This document shows positions 7,326-14,331 of a DNA stretch of 19,049 nucleotides, piece after piece. The DNA comes from an uncultured Clostridia bacterium (lineage in GTDB: Bacteria > Bacillota > Clostridia > Peptostreptococcales > Anaerovoracaceae), in contig CAKQUI010000031.1 of NCBI GenBank assembly GCA_934277495.1, positions 1 to 19,049 on the forward strand, read 5' to 3'. Position 1 is the stretch's first letter; every line of letters begins with the position of its first letter. A model generated the notes under the pieces. The model made no database searches, was not told the DNA's origin, and saw only the letters and a list, made by a program, of their open reading frames with translations. The position numbers were made by a program, and so were the translations under genes.

Positions 7326-8747
7326 ATGAGAGGGGGCGGTATCATCAGCGAAACAATGGATATGGATATGAAAGCACAGCAGTTCGACGACGATGTGGAA
7401 AAGATAATAGAGCTGCTGGATGAAAAATCGTATTTCAAGGCACGTGATCTGATACTCAAATACAATGAAGTAGATATCGGAGAGATCCTTGAAGAGATCA
7501 TCGAAAAACTCGAAATCGAAAAGACTGTGATAATTTTCAGGATGCTCCCAAAAGATATATCAGTAGAAGTCTTCTCGTATCTTCCTGCAGACGATCAGGT
7601 GGCTATAGTACACGCTATAACCGATCGTGAAATAACATATATCATACAGGAGCTGGACTTCGACGACAAGATAGACGTTCTGGAGGAGCTGCCTGCGAAT
7701 ATCGTGGACAAGATACTGGAGAAAACTCCTAAGGAAGAGCGTAAGCTGATCAACACTTTCCTGAATTATCCGGATACCTGTGCAGGAAGCCTCATGACTC
7801 CCGACTATGTCAGTCTTCAGGAGACTATGACTGTCGGAGAAGCTATGGCCTATATCAAACGTGAAGGCATGGACAGCGAGACTGTATATACTTGTTACGT
7901 CAAGAAAGGCGGCAGGAAACTGGAAGGCATAGTGTCGCTGAGATCGCTGGTGGTGTCGGACGATGACAAGAAGATAACGGAGCTGATGAATACCGACTAT
8001 GTATATGTCAGCGTATATGACGACCAGGAAGAAGTTGCTGAAATGTTCAAGAAATACGGCTTCCTGGCTATACCGGTAGTAGATAATGAGCATCGTCTCG
8101 TGGGGATCATCACTGTAGACGACATACTTGATGTCATCGAAGAAGAAACCACCGAAGATATCGAGAGAATGGCCGGCGTAATGGACGATTCCGATGATGA
8201 ATATCTTGATATAGGTATATTCAAGCATGTGAAGAACAGACTGCCATGGCTCATTTTCATGACGGTGACACTGATGATAACAGGGTCTATAATATCGAGA
8301 TTCGAAGCGGTGCTGTCCCAGGTGATAGTGCTGGTATCATATCTTCCGCTGCTGATGGGTACAGGCGGAAATACAGGTACTCAGGCTGCATCGCTGGTGA
8401 TACGAGGTCTTTCTCTTGATGAGATAGATATAAGGGATGCCGGGAAAGTATTATGGAAAGAACTCAGAGTCAGCATAATACTGGGGCTGGTGCTCAGTAC
8501 TTTCAATTTTGCAAAAGTCGTTATCATCGACGGACAGCCGCCTCAGATAGCACTGACGGTAGCGATTTCAATGGTGGTCGTGGTGATGTTCGCAAAACTT
8601 CTGGGCGGTATGCTGCCTATAGGTGCGAAAAAGCTTGGCATAGACCCTGCGCTCATGGCGACTCCTATGATATCTTCGATAACGGATATGGCGTCAGCAG
8701 TTACTTTCCTGCTGACTGCTTCTATCGTACTTGGCATAGCACTCTGA
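7326..8747 (+). CDS. mgtE: Magnesium transporter MgtE
   Basis: A 473-aa inner-membrane Mg2+ channel/transporter, close to the family's usual length of about 450. An acidic N-terminal helical domain (about 10-145) and a pair of CBS domains (about 150-275) form the cytosolic Mg2+ sensor that closes the pore. About five membrane helices follow (300-473). The pore signature GTGGNTGTQ is at 345-353, and the conserved pore aspartate is probably D454 in SSITDMA. The start is a weak choice: ATG 7326 has only AGGACGG just upstream, inside a hairpin, while the alternative ATG 7356 has no better RBS. The leader before it is only 38 bases, too short for an M-box (ykoK) Mg2+ riboswitch. The next gene begins 26 bases after the stop, so the two are probably cotranscribed. 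Confidence 0.95.
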   Translation: MRGGGIISETMDMDMKAQQFDDDVEKIIELLDEKSYFKARDLILKYNEVDIGEILEEIIEKLEIEKTVIIFRMLPKDISVEVFSYLPADDQVAIVHAITDREITYIIQELDFDDKIDVLEELPANIVDKILEKTPKEERKLINTFLNYPDTCAGSLMTPDYVSLQETMTVGEAMAYIKREGMDSETVYTCYVKKGGRKLEGIVSLRSLVVSDDDKKITELMNTDYVYVSVYDDQEEVAEMFKKYGFLAIPVVDNEHRLVGIITVDDILDVIEEETTEDIERMAGVMDDSDDEYLDIGIFKHVKNRLPWLIFMTVTLMITGSIISRFEAVLSQVIVLVSYLPLLMGTGGNTGTQAASLVIRGLSLDEIDIRDAGKVLWKELRVSIILGLVLSTFNFAKVVIIDGQPPQIALTVAISMVVVVMFAKLLGGMLPIGAKKLGIDPALMATPMISSITDMASAVTFLLTASIVLGIAL

Positions 8748-8773
8748 CAGTGCTGCAGTGAAAGGTGATAAAA

Positions 8774-9640
8774 ATGGAAAAAATGTGTTTGATCACTGGA
8801 TCATATGTCAATACTTTCATCAGAGAGAGATCAGCAGATACTCACAAGGGGCAGTGCGGACGTGTCCTTGTCCTTGCCGGATCGAAAGGCATGGCAGGAG
8901 CGGCTGTGCTGGCTGCAGGTGCAGCACTGAGATCAGGCGCCGGGCTTGTACAGGCTGCTGTGCCGGATGAACTGTTCACGATACTGCAGACAGCAGTTCC
9001 ACAGGCGACATGTATAAGCACTTCTGATGGTTTTTCTCATCGGTCGCTGGAAATATATGATGCTGCAGCAGTCGGGCCGGGATTAGGAGTTGATGAACAA
9101 AAATACTATATCATAAAGAAAATACTTAAAGAATATGAAGGTACTGTTGTTCTGGATGCAGATGGTATCAACAATATGTGCAGGTTCGACAGGGATCTGG
9201 AAAGCCTGAGAAAAAGGCAGGCTCCGCTGATACTGACGCCGCATCCCGGAGAAGGGGACAGGCTGCTGGATGCTCTCGGAGAAAAGGATATGAGATGCAG
9301 CAGCAGAGAAGAAGCGGTGCAGTATATATGTGAAAAGACAGGTGCAGTTGTGCTCCTCAAAGGCTCAGGCACTTTAGTGGCAGCACCGGGAGAGCAGACA
9401 TATATTAATACTACCGGCAATCCTGGTATGGCAACAGGAGGCAGCGGAGATGTGCTTACAGGCGTCATAGCTGCGATAGCAGCTTCAGGCGTGCCGGCCG
9501 CTGATTCGGCGAGAGCAGGAGCTTTCATACATGGTATGGCCGGAGATATCGCTGCTGACAGACTGGGACAGTGGGGCATGACCTCACTGGACATACAGAT
9601 GGCTCTTCCTGCTGCATTCAGGAAAATAACAGGAAAGTGA
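8774..9640 (+). CDS. nnrD: ADP-dependent NAD(P)H-hydrate dehydratase
   Basis: A 288-aa cytosolic repair enzyme of the ribokinase-like fold. It removes water from damaged (6S)-NADHX/NADPHX, using ADP in bacteria, and so restores NAD(P)H. Visible family marks are a Gly/Ala-rich GMAGAAVLAAGAALRSGAG near the N-terminus, VGPGLG (100-105), TPHPGE, and the ATGGSGDVLTG motif with the catalytic aspartate at D226. It is a single-domain form; the NAD(P)HX epimerase (NnrE/YjeF_N) that many bacteria fuse in front is absent from the protein and from this window. I chose ATG 8774 because the AAAGGTGAT at 8761-8769 pairs well with the 16S tail; GTG 8765 lies inside that site. It follows mgtE closely and precedes mazF by 30 bases. 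Confidence 0.93.
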   Translation: MEKMCLITGSYVNTFIRERSADTHKGQCGRVLVLAGSKGMAGAAVLAAGAALRSGAGLVQAAVPDELFTILQTAVPQATCISTSDGFSHRSLEIYDAAAVGPGLGVDEQKYYIIKKILKEYEGTVVLDADGINNMCRFDRDLESLRKRQAPLILTPHPGEGDRLLDALGEKDMRCSSREEAVQYICEKTGAVVLLKGSGTLVAAPGEQTYINTTGNPGMATGGSGDVLTGVIAAIAASGVPAADSARAGAFIHGMAGDIAADRLGQWGMTSLDIQMALPAAFRKITGK

Positions 9641-9663
9641 ATCAATAAGGAACTTGGAGAGTG

Positions 9664-9681
9664 ATGGACTTTGAGCATTAA
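9664..9681 (+). other. Five-codon mini reading frame across the mazF start
   Basis: ATG 9664 opens a five-codon frame ending at TAA 9679-9681, overlapping the mazF TTG start (9671) in another frame. It shares the GGAGA site (9656-9660), only 3 bases away. If ribosomes start here they would block or feed mazF initiation. It is short enough to be chance. Confidence 0.2.
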
Positions 9682-10030
9682 AAAGGGAGACCTTTATTTT
9701 GCAGATTTAAGTCCGGTAACGGGCTCCGAACAAGGTGGGGTAAGACCTGTACTTGTGGTTCAGAATGATGTGGGAAACAAATACAGCCCAACCATAATAG
9801 TTGCGGCTGTGACATCACGAAAGAATAAAGCCGACCTTCCGACTCATGTAGAGATCGAGGCGGACGGGAATGGCTTGTCAAAAAATTCAGTAATATTATT
9901 GGAACAGCTCAGGACTATAGACAAAAGAAGATTGAAAGAAAGAATAGGGACTATCGACAGAAACCGTTTACCGGAGGTTAATGAAGCATTGAGTGTCAGT
10001 TTGGGAATAGATACAGATTCTTTTTTCTGA
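9671..10030 (+). CDS. mazF: MazF/EndoA-type endoribonuclease toxin without adjacent antitoxin
   Basis: A 119-aa protein closely resembling Bacillus EndoA/MazF, a sequence-specific single-stranded mRNA interferase. Conserved stretches are [27 protein letters not shown] with R25, VAAVTS with T48 (the catalytic pair known from EndoA), LPTHVEIE, and [16 protein letters not shown]. The start is a TTG at 9671. GGAGA (9656-9660) is 10 bases upstream, and no ATG or GTG lies in frame nearby. Normally a MazE-like antitoxin gene sits directly upstream, but here only 30 bases separate it from nnrD, leaving no room for one. The antitoxin must be elsewhere, be unrelated, or have been lost. In Firmicutes mazF often sits near nnr and alr, so the placement itself is ordinary. 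Confidence 0.93.
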   Translation: MSIKKGDLYFADLSPVTGSEQGGVRPVLVVQNDVGNKYSPTIIVAAVTSRKNKADLPTHVEIEADGNGLSKNSVILLEQLRTIDKRRLKERIGTIDRNRLPEVNEALSVSLGIDTDSFF

Positions 10031-10036
10031 TCACGT

Positions 10037-10077
10037 TTATCACAGGTCTCTGCAGTGTATATGCAGAGACCTGATAA
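10037..10077 (+). terminator. Long perfect hairpin after mazF, no U tract
   Basis: CAGGTCTCTGCA (10043-10054) and TGCAGAGACCTG (10062-10073) form a perfect 12-bp stem with a 7-base loop. TTAT (10037-10040) and ATAA (10074-10077) could add four pairs beyond a small bulge. Position suggests the end of the mazF operon, but the 3' side lacks a T run (the nearest TTTT is at 10101). It may be a mRNA-stabilising or processing hairpin, or an atypical terminator. The rest of 10078-10143 is AT-rich and may hold the transketolase promoter (TTTACA at 10102, AATAAT at 10127, spacing 19), which is weak. Confidence 0.5.
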
Positions 10078-10154
10078 CAGATACAGGACTACGACAGCTG
10101 TTTTACATAGATATTAGAAATGGGTCAATAATTTAATTTTTACGGAGGAGAATG

Positions 10155-10973
10155 ATGGATATAAAATCACTGGAAAAAAAGGCTTCGGAAGTGAGAATCG
10201 GCGTAGTTCGTGCTATACATAACGCCGGTTCGGGACATCCGGGCGGATCGCTGTCAGCTGCGGATATCGTTACAGCACTTTATTTTGACGAAATGAATAT
10301 CGATCCGAAAGATCCTGATATGAATGGCAGAGACAAATTCATACTGTCGAAGGGACATGCAGGTCCTGTACAGTATTCTGCACTTGCAGCAAGAGGATAC
10401 TATGACATGGAAGAGTTTATGACACTGAGAAAACTGGGATCGAGGTTTCAGGGTCATCCGGATATGAACAAAGTTCCCGGAATAGAAATGTCCACAGGCT
10501 CTCTGGGACAGGGATTTTCGGCAGCAGGCGGCATGGCTATGGCAAACAAGCTTGATGGAAACGACGGCAGGATATATGTGCTGCTTGGTGACGGAGAGAT
10601 CCAGGAAGGCATCGTATGGGAAGCAGCTATGTCTGCAGCTCATAATAAACTGGACAATCTTGTAGGTATACTGGACCACAACGGCCTTCAGATAGACGGC
10701 AGGAACGAGGATGTCATGACAGTTGCGCCGGTAGCTGATAAATTCAGGGCATTCGGATGGAACGTCATCGAGATAAACGGCCACGATTTCAGTGAGATAC
10801 TCGATGCATTCAGCAAAGCAAGGGAATGTAAAGGCAGACCGACTATGATAATAGCGGAAACTGTCAAGGGCAAAGGCGTTTCCTTCATGGAAAATGAAGC
10901 AGGATGGCACGGCAAGGCTCCTGACGAAGAACAGACGAAGCAGGCGATCGCAGAACTGGGAGGAAATTTATAA
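10155..10973 (+). CDS. Transketolase, N-terminal (thiamine diphosphate-binding) subunit
   Basis: A 272-aa cytosolic subunit equal to the first third of classical transketolase. With the next gene product it moves two-carbon ketol units between sugar phosphates in the non-oxidative pentose phosphate pathway. Seen in the sequence are SGHPGGSLSAADI near the N-terminus, SKGHAGPVQYSALA, STGSLGQGFSAA, and the thiamine diphosphate/Mg2+ motif starting GDGE (145-148) and reaching the DHNGLQIDG segment. The C-terminal end has the GKGVSFMENEAGWHGKAP stretch. Split transketolases are common in Clostridia and archaea. Two ATG codons lie in tandem at 10152 and 10155; GGAGG at 10144-10148 gives a 6-base spacer to the second, which I use. 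The stop overlaps the next start by one base (TAATG), indicating translational coupling and equal subunit amounts. Confidence 0.95.
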   Translation: MDIKSLEKKASEVRIGVVRAIHNAGSGHPGGSLSAADIVTALYFDEMNIDPKDPDMNGRDKFILSKGHAGPVQYSALAARGYYDMEEFMTLRKLGSRFQGHPDMNKVPGIEMSTGSLGQGFSAAGGMAMANKLDGNDGRIYVLLGDGEIQEGIVWEAAMSAAHNKLDNLVGILDHNGLQIDGRNEDVMTVAPVADKFRAFGWNVIEINGHDFSEILDAFSKARECKGRPTMIIAETVKGKGVSFMENEAGWHGKAPDEEQTKQAIAELGGNL

Positions 10974-11905
10974 TGGCAGATAAAATAGCAACAAGAAAAG
11001 CATATGGTGAAGTCCTTGTGGAGCTGGGAGCGGAAAAACCGGAACTGGTAGTGATGGATGCAGATCTGTCGAAATCGACTATGACTGCTGAATTCGGAAA
11101 GGCATATCCTGAGAGATTCTTCAACATGGGTATAGCGGAGCAGAATCTTTACGGAGCAGCAGCAGGCCTGGCGCTGTCAGGCAAGGTCGTATGCGCCAGC
11201 ACATTTGCCATGTTTGCAGCAGGCAGAGCATTTGAAATAATAAGAAACTCAATCGGATATACAAAGGCAAACGTAAAGATATGTGCTACACATTCAGGTA
11301 TAACTGTAGGTGAAGACGGAGCCAGCCACCAGACTTTCGAAGACATAGCTCTGATGCGCACGATACCGGGAATGACTGTGATAAATCCTTCTGATGCAGT
11401 ATCTGCAAAGAAACTGATACGTCAGGCAGTCGAATTCAATGGTCCGTGCTATGTGCGTCTGGGACGTGCAGGCGTGCCGGTATTCTACAGTGAAGATTCG
11501 AATGTAGAACTTGGCAGAGGCAATCAGATAAGAGACGGCAAAGATATCACTGTGATCGCTACAGGGATCATGGTCAGCGAAGCTGTGACAGCCGCTGAAA
11601 AGCTGGCTGAAGAAGGCATAGATGTCAGGGTCATAGATATCCACACCATCAAGCCTCTGGATGAAGAAATAATAATAAAAGCTGCAGAGGAGACAGGAGC
11701 CATAGTAACTGCAGAAGAACATTCGATAATAGGCGGACTCGGCAGCGCTGTAGCAGAGGTTACAGCAAGGAACTGTCCTGTCAGGATGGCTATGGTGGGT
11801 CAGAAAGACACCTATGGAGAATCAGGCAAGCCTGACGAACTCAAAAAGAAATACGGAATGACTGCAGAAGATATCATGGCTGCAGTAAGACAGCTGAAAG
11901 CATAG
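10973..11905 (+). CDS. Transketolase, C-terminal (pyrimidine-binding) subunit
   Basis: A 310-aa partner of the preceding subunit, covering the pyrimidine-binding and C-terminal domains of transketolase. The middle-domain motif is ERFFNMGIAEQNLYGAAAGLA, whose glutamate activates thiamine diphosphate in this family. It is followed by CASTFAMFAAGRAFEIIRNS, HSGITVGEDGASHQ and a C-terminal transketolase domain with TAEEHSIIGGLGSAVAE. The related 1-deoxyxylulose-5-phosphate synthase is excluded because it is one chain of about 620 aa. The ATG overlaps the upstream TAA by one base, with GGAGG at 10961-10965 inside the preceding coding sequence as its RBS. A hairpin terminator starts 25 bases after the stop. 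Confidence 0.95.
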   Translation: MADKIATRKAYGEVLVELGAEKPELVVMDADLSKSTMTAEFGKAYPERFFNMGIAEQNLYGAAAGLALSGKVVCASTFAMFAAGRAFEIIRNSIGYTKANVKICATHSGITVGEDGASHQTFEDIALMRTIPGMTVINPSDAVSAKKLIRQAVEFNGPCYVRLGRAGVPVFYSEDSNVELGRGNQIRDGKDITVIATGIMVSEAVTAAEKLAEEGIDVRVIDIHTIKPLDEEIIIKAAEETGAIVTAEEHSIIGGLGSAVAEVTARNCPVRMAMVGQKDTYGESGKPDELKKKYGMTAEDIMAAVRQLKA

Positions 11906-11929
11906 CAGGTACATTCAAAAAAACGTAAT

Positions 11930-11991
11930 AAACCCCTTTGTTTCGTAATAAACCTATATTACAGGTGCAGTTACAGACAAGGGGGTTTTTT
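11930..11991 (+). terminator. Intrinsic terminator-like hairpin whose 3' arm is the RBS of the next gene
   Basis: AAACCCCTTTGT (11930-11941) pairs with ACAAGGGGGTTT (11977-11988) over 12 bp with one G-U, followed by T up to 11991. The 35-base loop can fold further: GTAATA 11945-11950 pairs with TATTAC 11957-11962. The GGGGG of the 3' arm is the Shine-Dalgarno sequence for the ATG at 11994, so the same fold would end transketolase transcripts and hide the RBS in read-through RNA. The 11-base sequence CGTAATAAACC occurs twice (11924-11934 and 11944-11954). Confidence 0.7.
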
Positions 11992-11993
11992 GT

Positions 11994-12470
11994 ATGGTCC
12001 ATAAGAAAAAAGAGAATAAAGGCGATGGCAGATCAGCAGGGAAGATGATCGCAGCTGCAGCAGTGATGCTTGCGGCAGGTATATGTGTAGTTCTGATATG
12101 TATGAAAGTATCAGGTGGAAAAACTGTTGCCTATGATGCAGTGAAGGAAAGCGATATACCGCATGGTATCGCAGCTGACATAATACCGGAGTACAAGAGT
12201 CTGGAACGTGCACTGGCATGTGTGGATGATGATGAGGTATATGTCATTGTCACCAGAGGTGAAAAACCTACATCCGGATACAAGGTGTCAGTGAGGAAAC
12301 TGGTCATGGAAAAAGACGGAGACGGGACGAATCTTGCAGTGTATGCATCTTTCAGCGATCCGGGAAAAAAGACATCTGTATCGCAGATAATAACCTACCC
12401 TGTCCAGGTGGTGAAAACGGATCTGAAAAAACTTCCGGATTCGATAGAACTCAGGATACAGTACGATTAA
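11994..12470 (+). CDS. Membrane-anchored PrcB C-terminal domain protein
   Basis: A 158-aa protein with a short Lys-rich cytoplasmic start, one hydrophobic segment (about 18-37) and an extracellular domain, with no lipobox. Residues about 80-155 match the PrcB C-terminal domain pattern: VYVIVTRGEKPTSGYKVSV, then a calcium-independent beta-rich region, then a P-G-x3-V-Q-x2-T-x-P-like ending (TYPVQVVKTDLKKLP). The domain was named after the PrcB subunit of the Treponema dentilisin protease complex; in Firmicutes the function of such single-domain proteins is not known. AAGGGGG (11979-11985) is 8 bases before the ATG but is also part of a hairpin. I find no clear promoter of its own, so expression may depend on read-through from transketolase. 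Confidence 0.75.
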   Translation: MVHKKKENKGDGRSAGKMIAAAAVMLAAGICVVLICMKVSGGKTVAYDAVKESDIPHGIAADIIPEYKSLERALACVDDDEVYVIVTRGEKPTSGYKVSVRKLVMEKDGDGTNLAVYASFSDPGKKTSVSQIITYPVQVVKTDLKKLPDSIELRIQYD

Positions 12471-12535
12471 TTCACATATTTTTCACAGAAAATGACAAAA
12501 AAATATTCAATGATGCCCCAATTACAGCTGATTTA

Positions 12536-12564
12536 TTGAAAAGAAAAAGTGTCTGTTGTATAAT
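12536..12564 (+). promoter_or_regulatory. Sigma-A promoter of the ftsEX operon
   Basis: TTGAAA (12536-12541) and TATAAT (12559-12564) are separated by exactly 17 bases. This matches the vegetative consensus at 11 of 12 positions. Transcription should start near 12571, giving a leader of about 36 bases before ftsE. The 65 bases between prcB-like gene and promoter (12471-12535) are AT-rich with no evident terminator. Confidence 0.88.
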
Positions 12565-12606
12565 TGAAAAATATGACGGAGATTAAAGAAAGGGGCAGAA
12601 AAATAC

Positions 12607-13401
12607 ATGATCGTATTTGATAATGTCACAAAATACTATAAATCAAATGTTGGTCTTGAAAACGTGTCGGTAAAGATAAACAAAGGCGATTTCGTATTCC
12701 TTGTGGGTCCCAGCGGAGCTGGCAAATCGACTTTTGTGAAGCTTATACTCAAGGAGATAAATGCAGATTCAGGAAGCATCAGGATCAAAGGAACTGATGT
12801 CACAAAGATATCGAACAGACAGGTGCCGAAACTGAGAAGGAACATCGGCATCGTTTTTCAGGATTTCAGACTTCTTAAAAAGAAAACAGTATATGAGAAC
12901 GTTGCCTTTGCAATGGAGATAATACATCAGCCGAGGAAACTGATCAAAAAATACGTTCCGCAGGTGCTCAGTATGGTGGGTATAGCAGACAAGTCCGGTA
13001 AATATCCCGACGAGCTTTCCGCAGGCGAGCAGCAGAGAGTGGCCATTGCAAGAGCTATAGTCAACAAGCCGAGGATACTCATAGCCGACGAGCCTACAGG
13101 CAATCTGGATCCGGATACTGCATGGGAGATAATGCAGCTGCTGGACCAGATCAATATGAGAGGCACTACGATCCTGATGGTCACACATGCCAAGGACATC
13201 GTAGACAAGATGGGCAAACGTGTCATAGCCATAGAAAACGGCAGGATCGTAAGAGACGAATTCGGACTGTACGGATTCGAAGAGATGCTCGAAGATGCCT
13301 TTGCTGATAACGACGATCACGGCATTTTCGAAAGCGATACCCTTCACGTTGAGCGTACGCACAGGTCACGCTTCAGGAAAGGGGGCAGGAATGATGATTA
13401 A
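12607..13401 (+). CDS. ftsE: Cell division ATP-binding protein FtsE
   Basis: A 264-aa ABC-type ATPase of the MacB/LolD-like mechanotransmission class. With FtsX at the membrane it uses ATP hydrolysis to activate peptidoglycan hydrolases outside the cell. Walker A GPSGAGKS is at 34-41, the Q-loop lies in IVFQDFRLL, the signature LSAGEQQ starts at 137 (Ala where Gly is usual), Walker B ends at D161-E162, and the H-loop is VTHAKD. FVFLVG and DFRLL are typical FtsE wording. It is about 35 residues longer than many FtsE proteins (about 228 aa); the extra tail after residue 225 is acidic, then Arg/His-rich. GGGG (12592-12595) serves as RBS with a rather long 11-base spacer. The end overlaps ftsX by 8 bases. 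Confidence 0.96.
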   Translation: MIVFDNVTKYYKSNVGLENVSVKINKGDFVFLVGPSGAGKSTFVKLILKEINADSGSIRIKGTDVTKISNRQVPKLRRNIGIVFQDFRLLKKKTVYENVAFAMEIIHQPRKLIKKYVPQVLSMVGIADKSGKYPDELSAGEQQRVAIARAIVNKPRILIADEPTGNLDPDTAWEIMQLLDQINMRGTTILMVTHAKDIVDKMGKRVIAIENGRIVRDEFGLYGFEEMLEDAFADNDDHGIFESDTLHVERTHRSRFRKGGRNDD

Positions 13402-14287
13402 ACGCTTTTTCTATACATTGAAGCAGGCGTTCCTGCAGGTTTTCCGAAACCGTGCCATGTCGCTGGCATCGATATTCGCCATAACTGCTATGCTGCTGGT
13501 GCTGAGTATATTCTTCATACTGGTGATAAATGTCAACACAGCGGCGCAGACCATAAAACAGGATTACGACTATATAGAGATATTCATGAGCGACAGTGCG
13601 ACAGATGAACAGAAAACCGAGGTCGTGGACGGCATGAAGAGCCGCAGCGGCGTGGAAGATGCTTACTACAAGAGCAAAGAGACTGCTATGCAGGAATTCA
13701 AGACAAGATGGGGCGAGAACGCATATCTGCTGGACAGTCTCAAGGATAATCCGCTGCCGGATTCGGTAGTCGTGCTTATATCGGATCTGGAGCAGGCAGA
13801 TGATATTGCAACAGCAGCAGGAGAGTTCAGCGGCGTAGAAGATGTGAAGTTCTACAAGGACACAGTGGACAAACTTCTCAGTGCTACAAGATTCGTACAG
13901 ATAGCAGCAGTCGTGATAATGATATTCCTGATAATAGTTTCCATAGTTGTCGTGGCCAATACGATAAAACTCACTGTTTTCAACAGAGCTCATGAGATAA
14001 GCATCATGAAGTACATAGGCGCCACCAACTGGTTCATAAGAGGTCCTTTCCTCGCTGAAGGGATAATAATCGGCATAGTTTCAGGAGGTATCTCGGTAGG
14101 GCTTTCGGTACTTCTTTACAAAAAGCTCATAGAAGTACTGGGACCGCAGCTGTTTTCAGTGCTGTCGATGCCGATGGTACCGGTGAATTTCCTGGCCTAC
14201 AACTTTACATGGATATTCATGGCCCTCGGCATAAGCATAGGTGCATGCGGCAGTATAATATCTATGAGGAAATTCCTGAAAGCATAA
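13394..14287 (+). CDS. ftsX: Cell division protein FtsX
   Basis: A 297-aa permease-like membrane partner of FtsE. It has the family layout: a cytoplasmic start (IKRFFYTLKQAFLQVFRN), a first membrane helix (about 22-44), a large extracellular domain (about 50-170) that binds the hydrolase partner, then three membrane helices near 175-200, 225-250 and 268-292. The phrase ISIMKYIGATNWFIRGPFLAEG is characteristic. The frame is open upstream to an ATG at 13295 inside ftsE, but AAAGGGGG at 13378-13385 points to ATG 13391 or 13394; I use the second (8-base spacer). It overlaps the ftsE stop, consistent with coupled expression of the complex. The likely hydrolase client is the next gene. Confidence 0.95.
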   Translation: MIKRFFYTLKQAFLQVFRNRAMSLASIFAITAMLLVLSIFFILVINVNTAAQTIKQDYDYIEIFMSDSATDEQKTEVVDGMKSRSGVEDAYYKSKETAMQEFKTRWGENAYLLDSLKDNPLPDSVVVLISDLEQADDIATAAGEFSGVEDVKFYKDTVDKLLSATRFVQIAAVVIMIFLIIVSIVVVANTIKLTVFNRAHEISIMKYIGATNWFIRGPFLAEGIIIGIVSGGISVGLSVLLYKKLIEVLGPQLFSVLSMPMVPVNFLAYNFTWIFMALGISIGACGSIISMRKFLKA

Positions 14288-14331
14288 AACAAGAGCATAG
14301 AAAGCAGTATTTTTAGGAGGTAACGCAGTAA

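Noticed and set aside
8453..8970. Plus-strand frames overlapping the mgtE end and the nnrD start
   Set aside because: They overlap well-recognised genes in other frames and show no domain.
13295..13390. In-frame ATG at 13295 as start of ftsX
   Set aside because: It lies deep in ftsE without an RBS, and the extra residues do not look like FtsX; the tandem ATGs at 13391/13394 follow AAAGGGGG.
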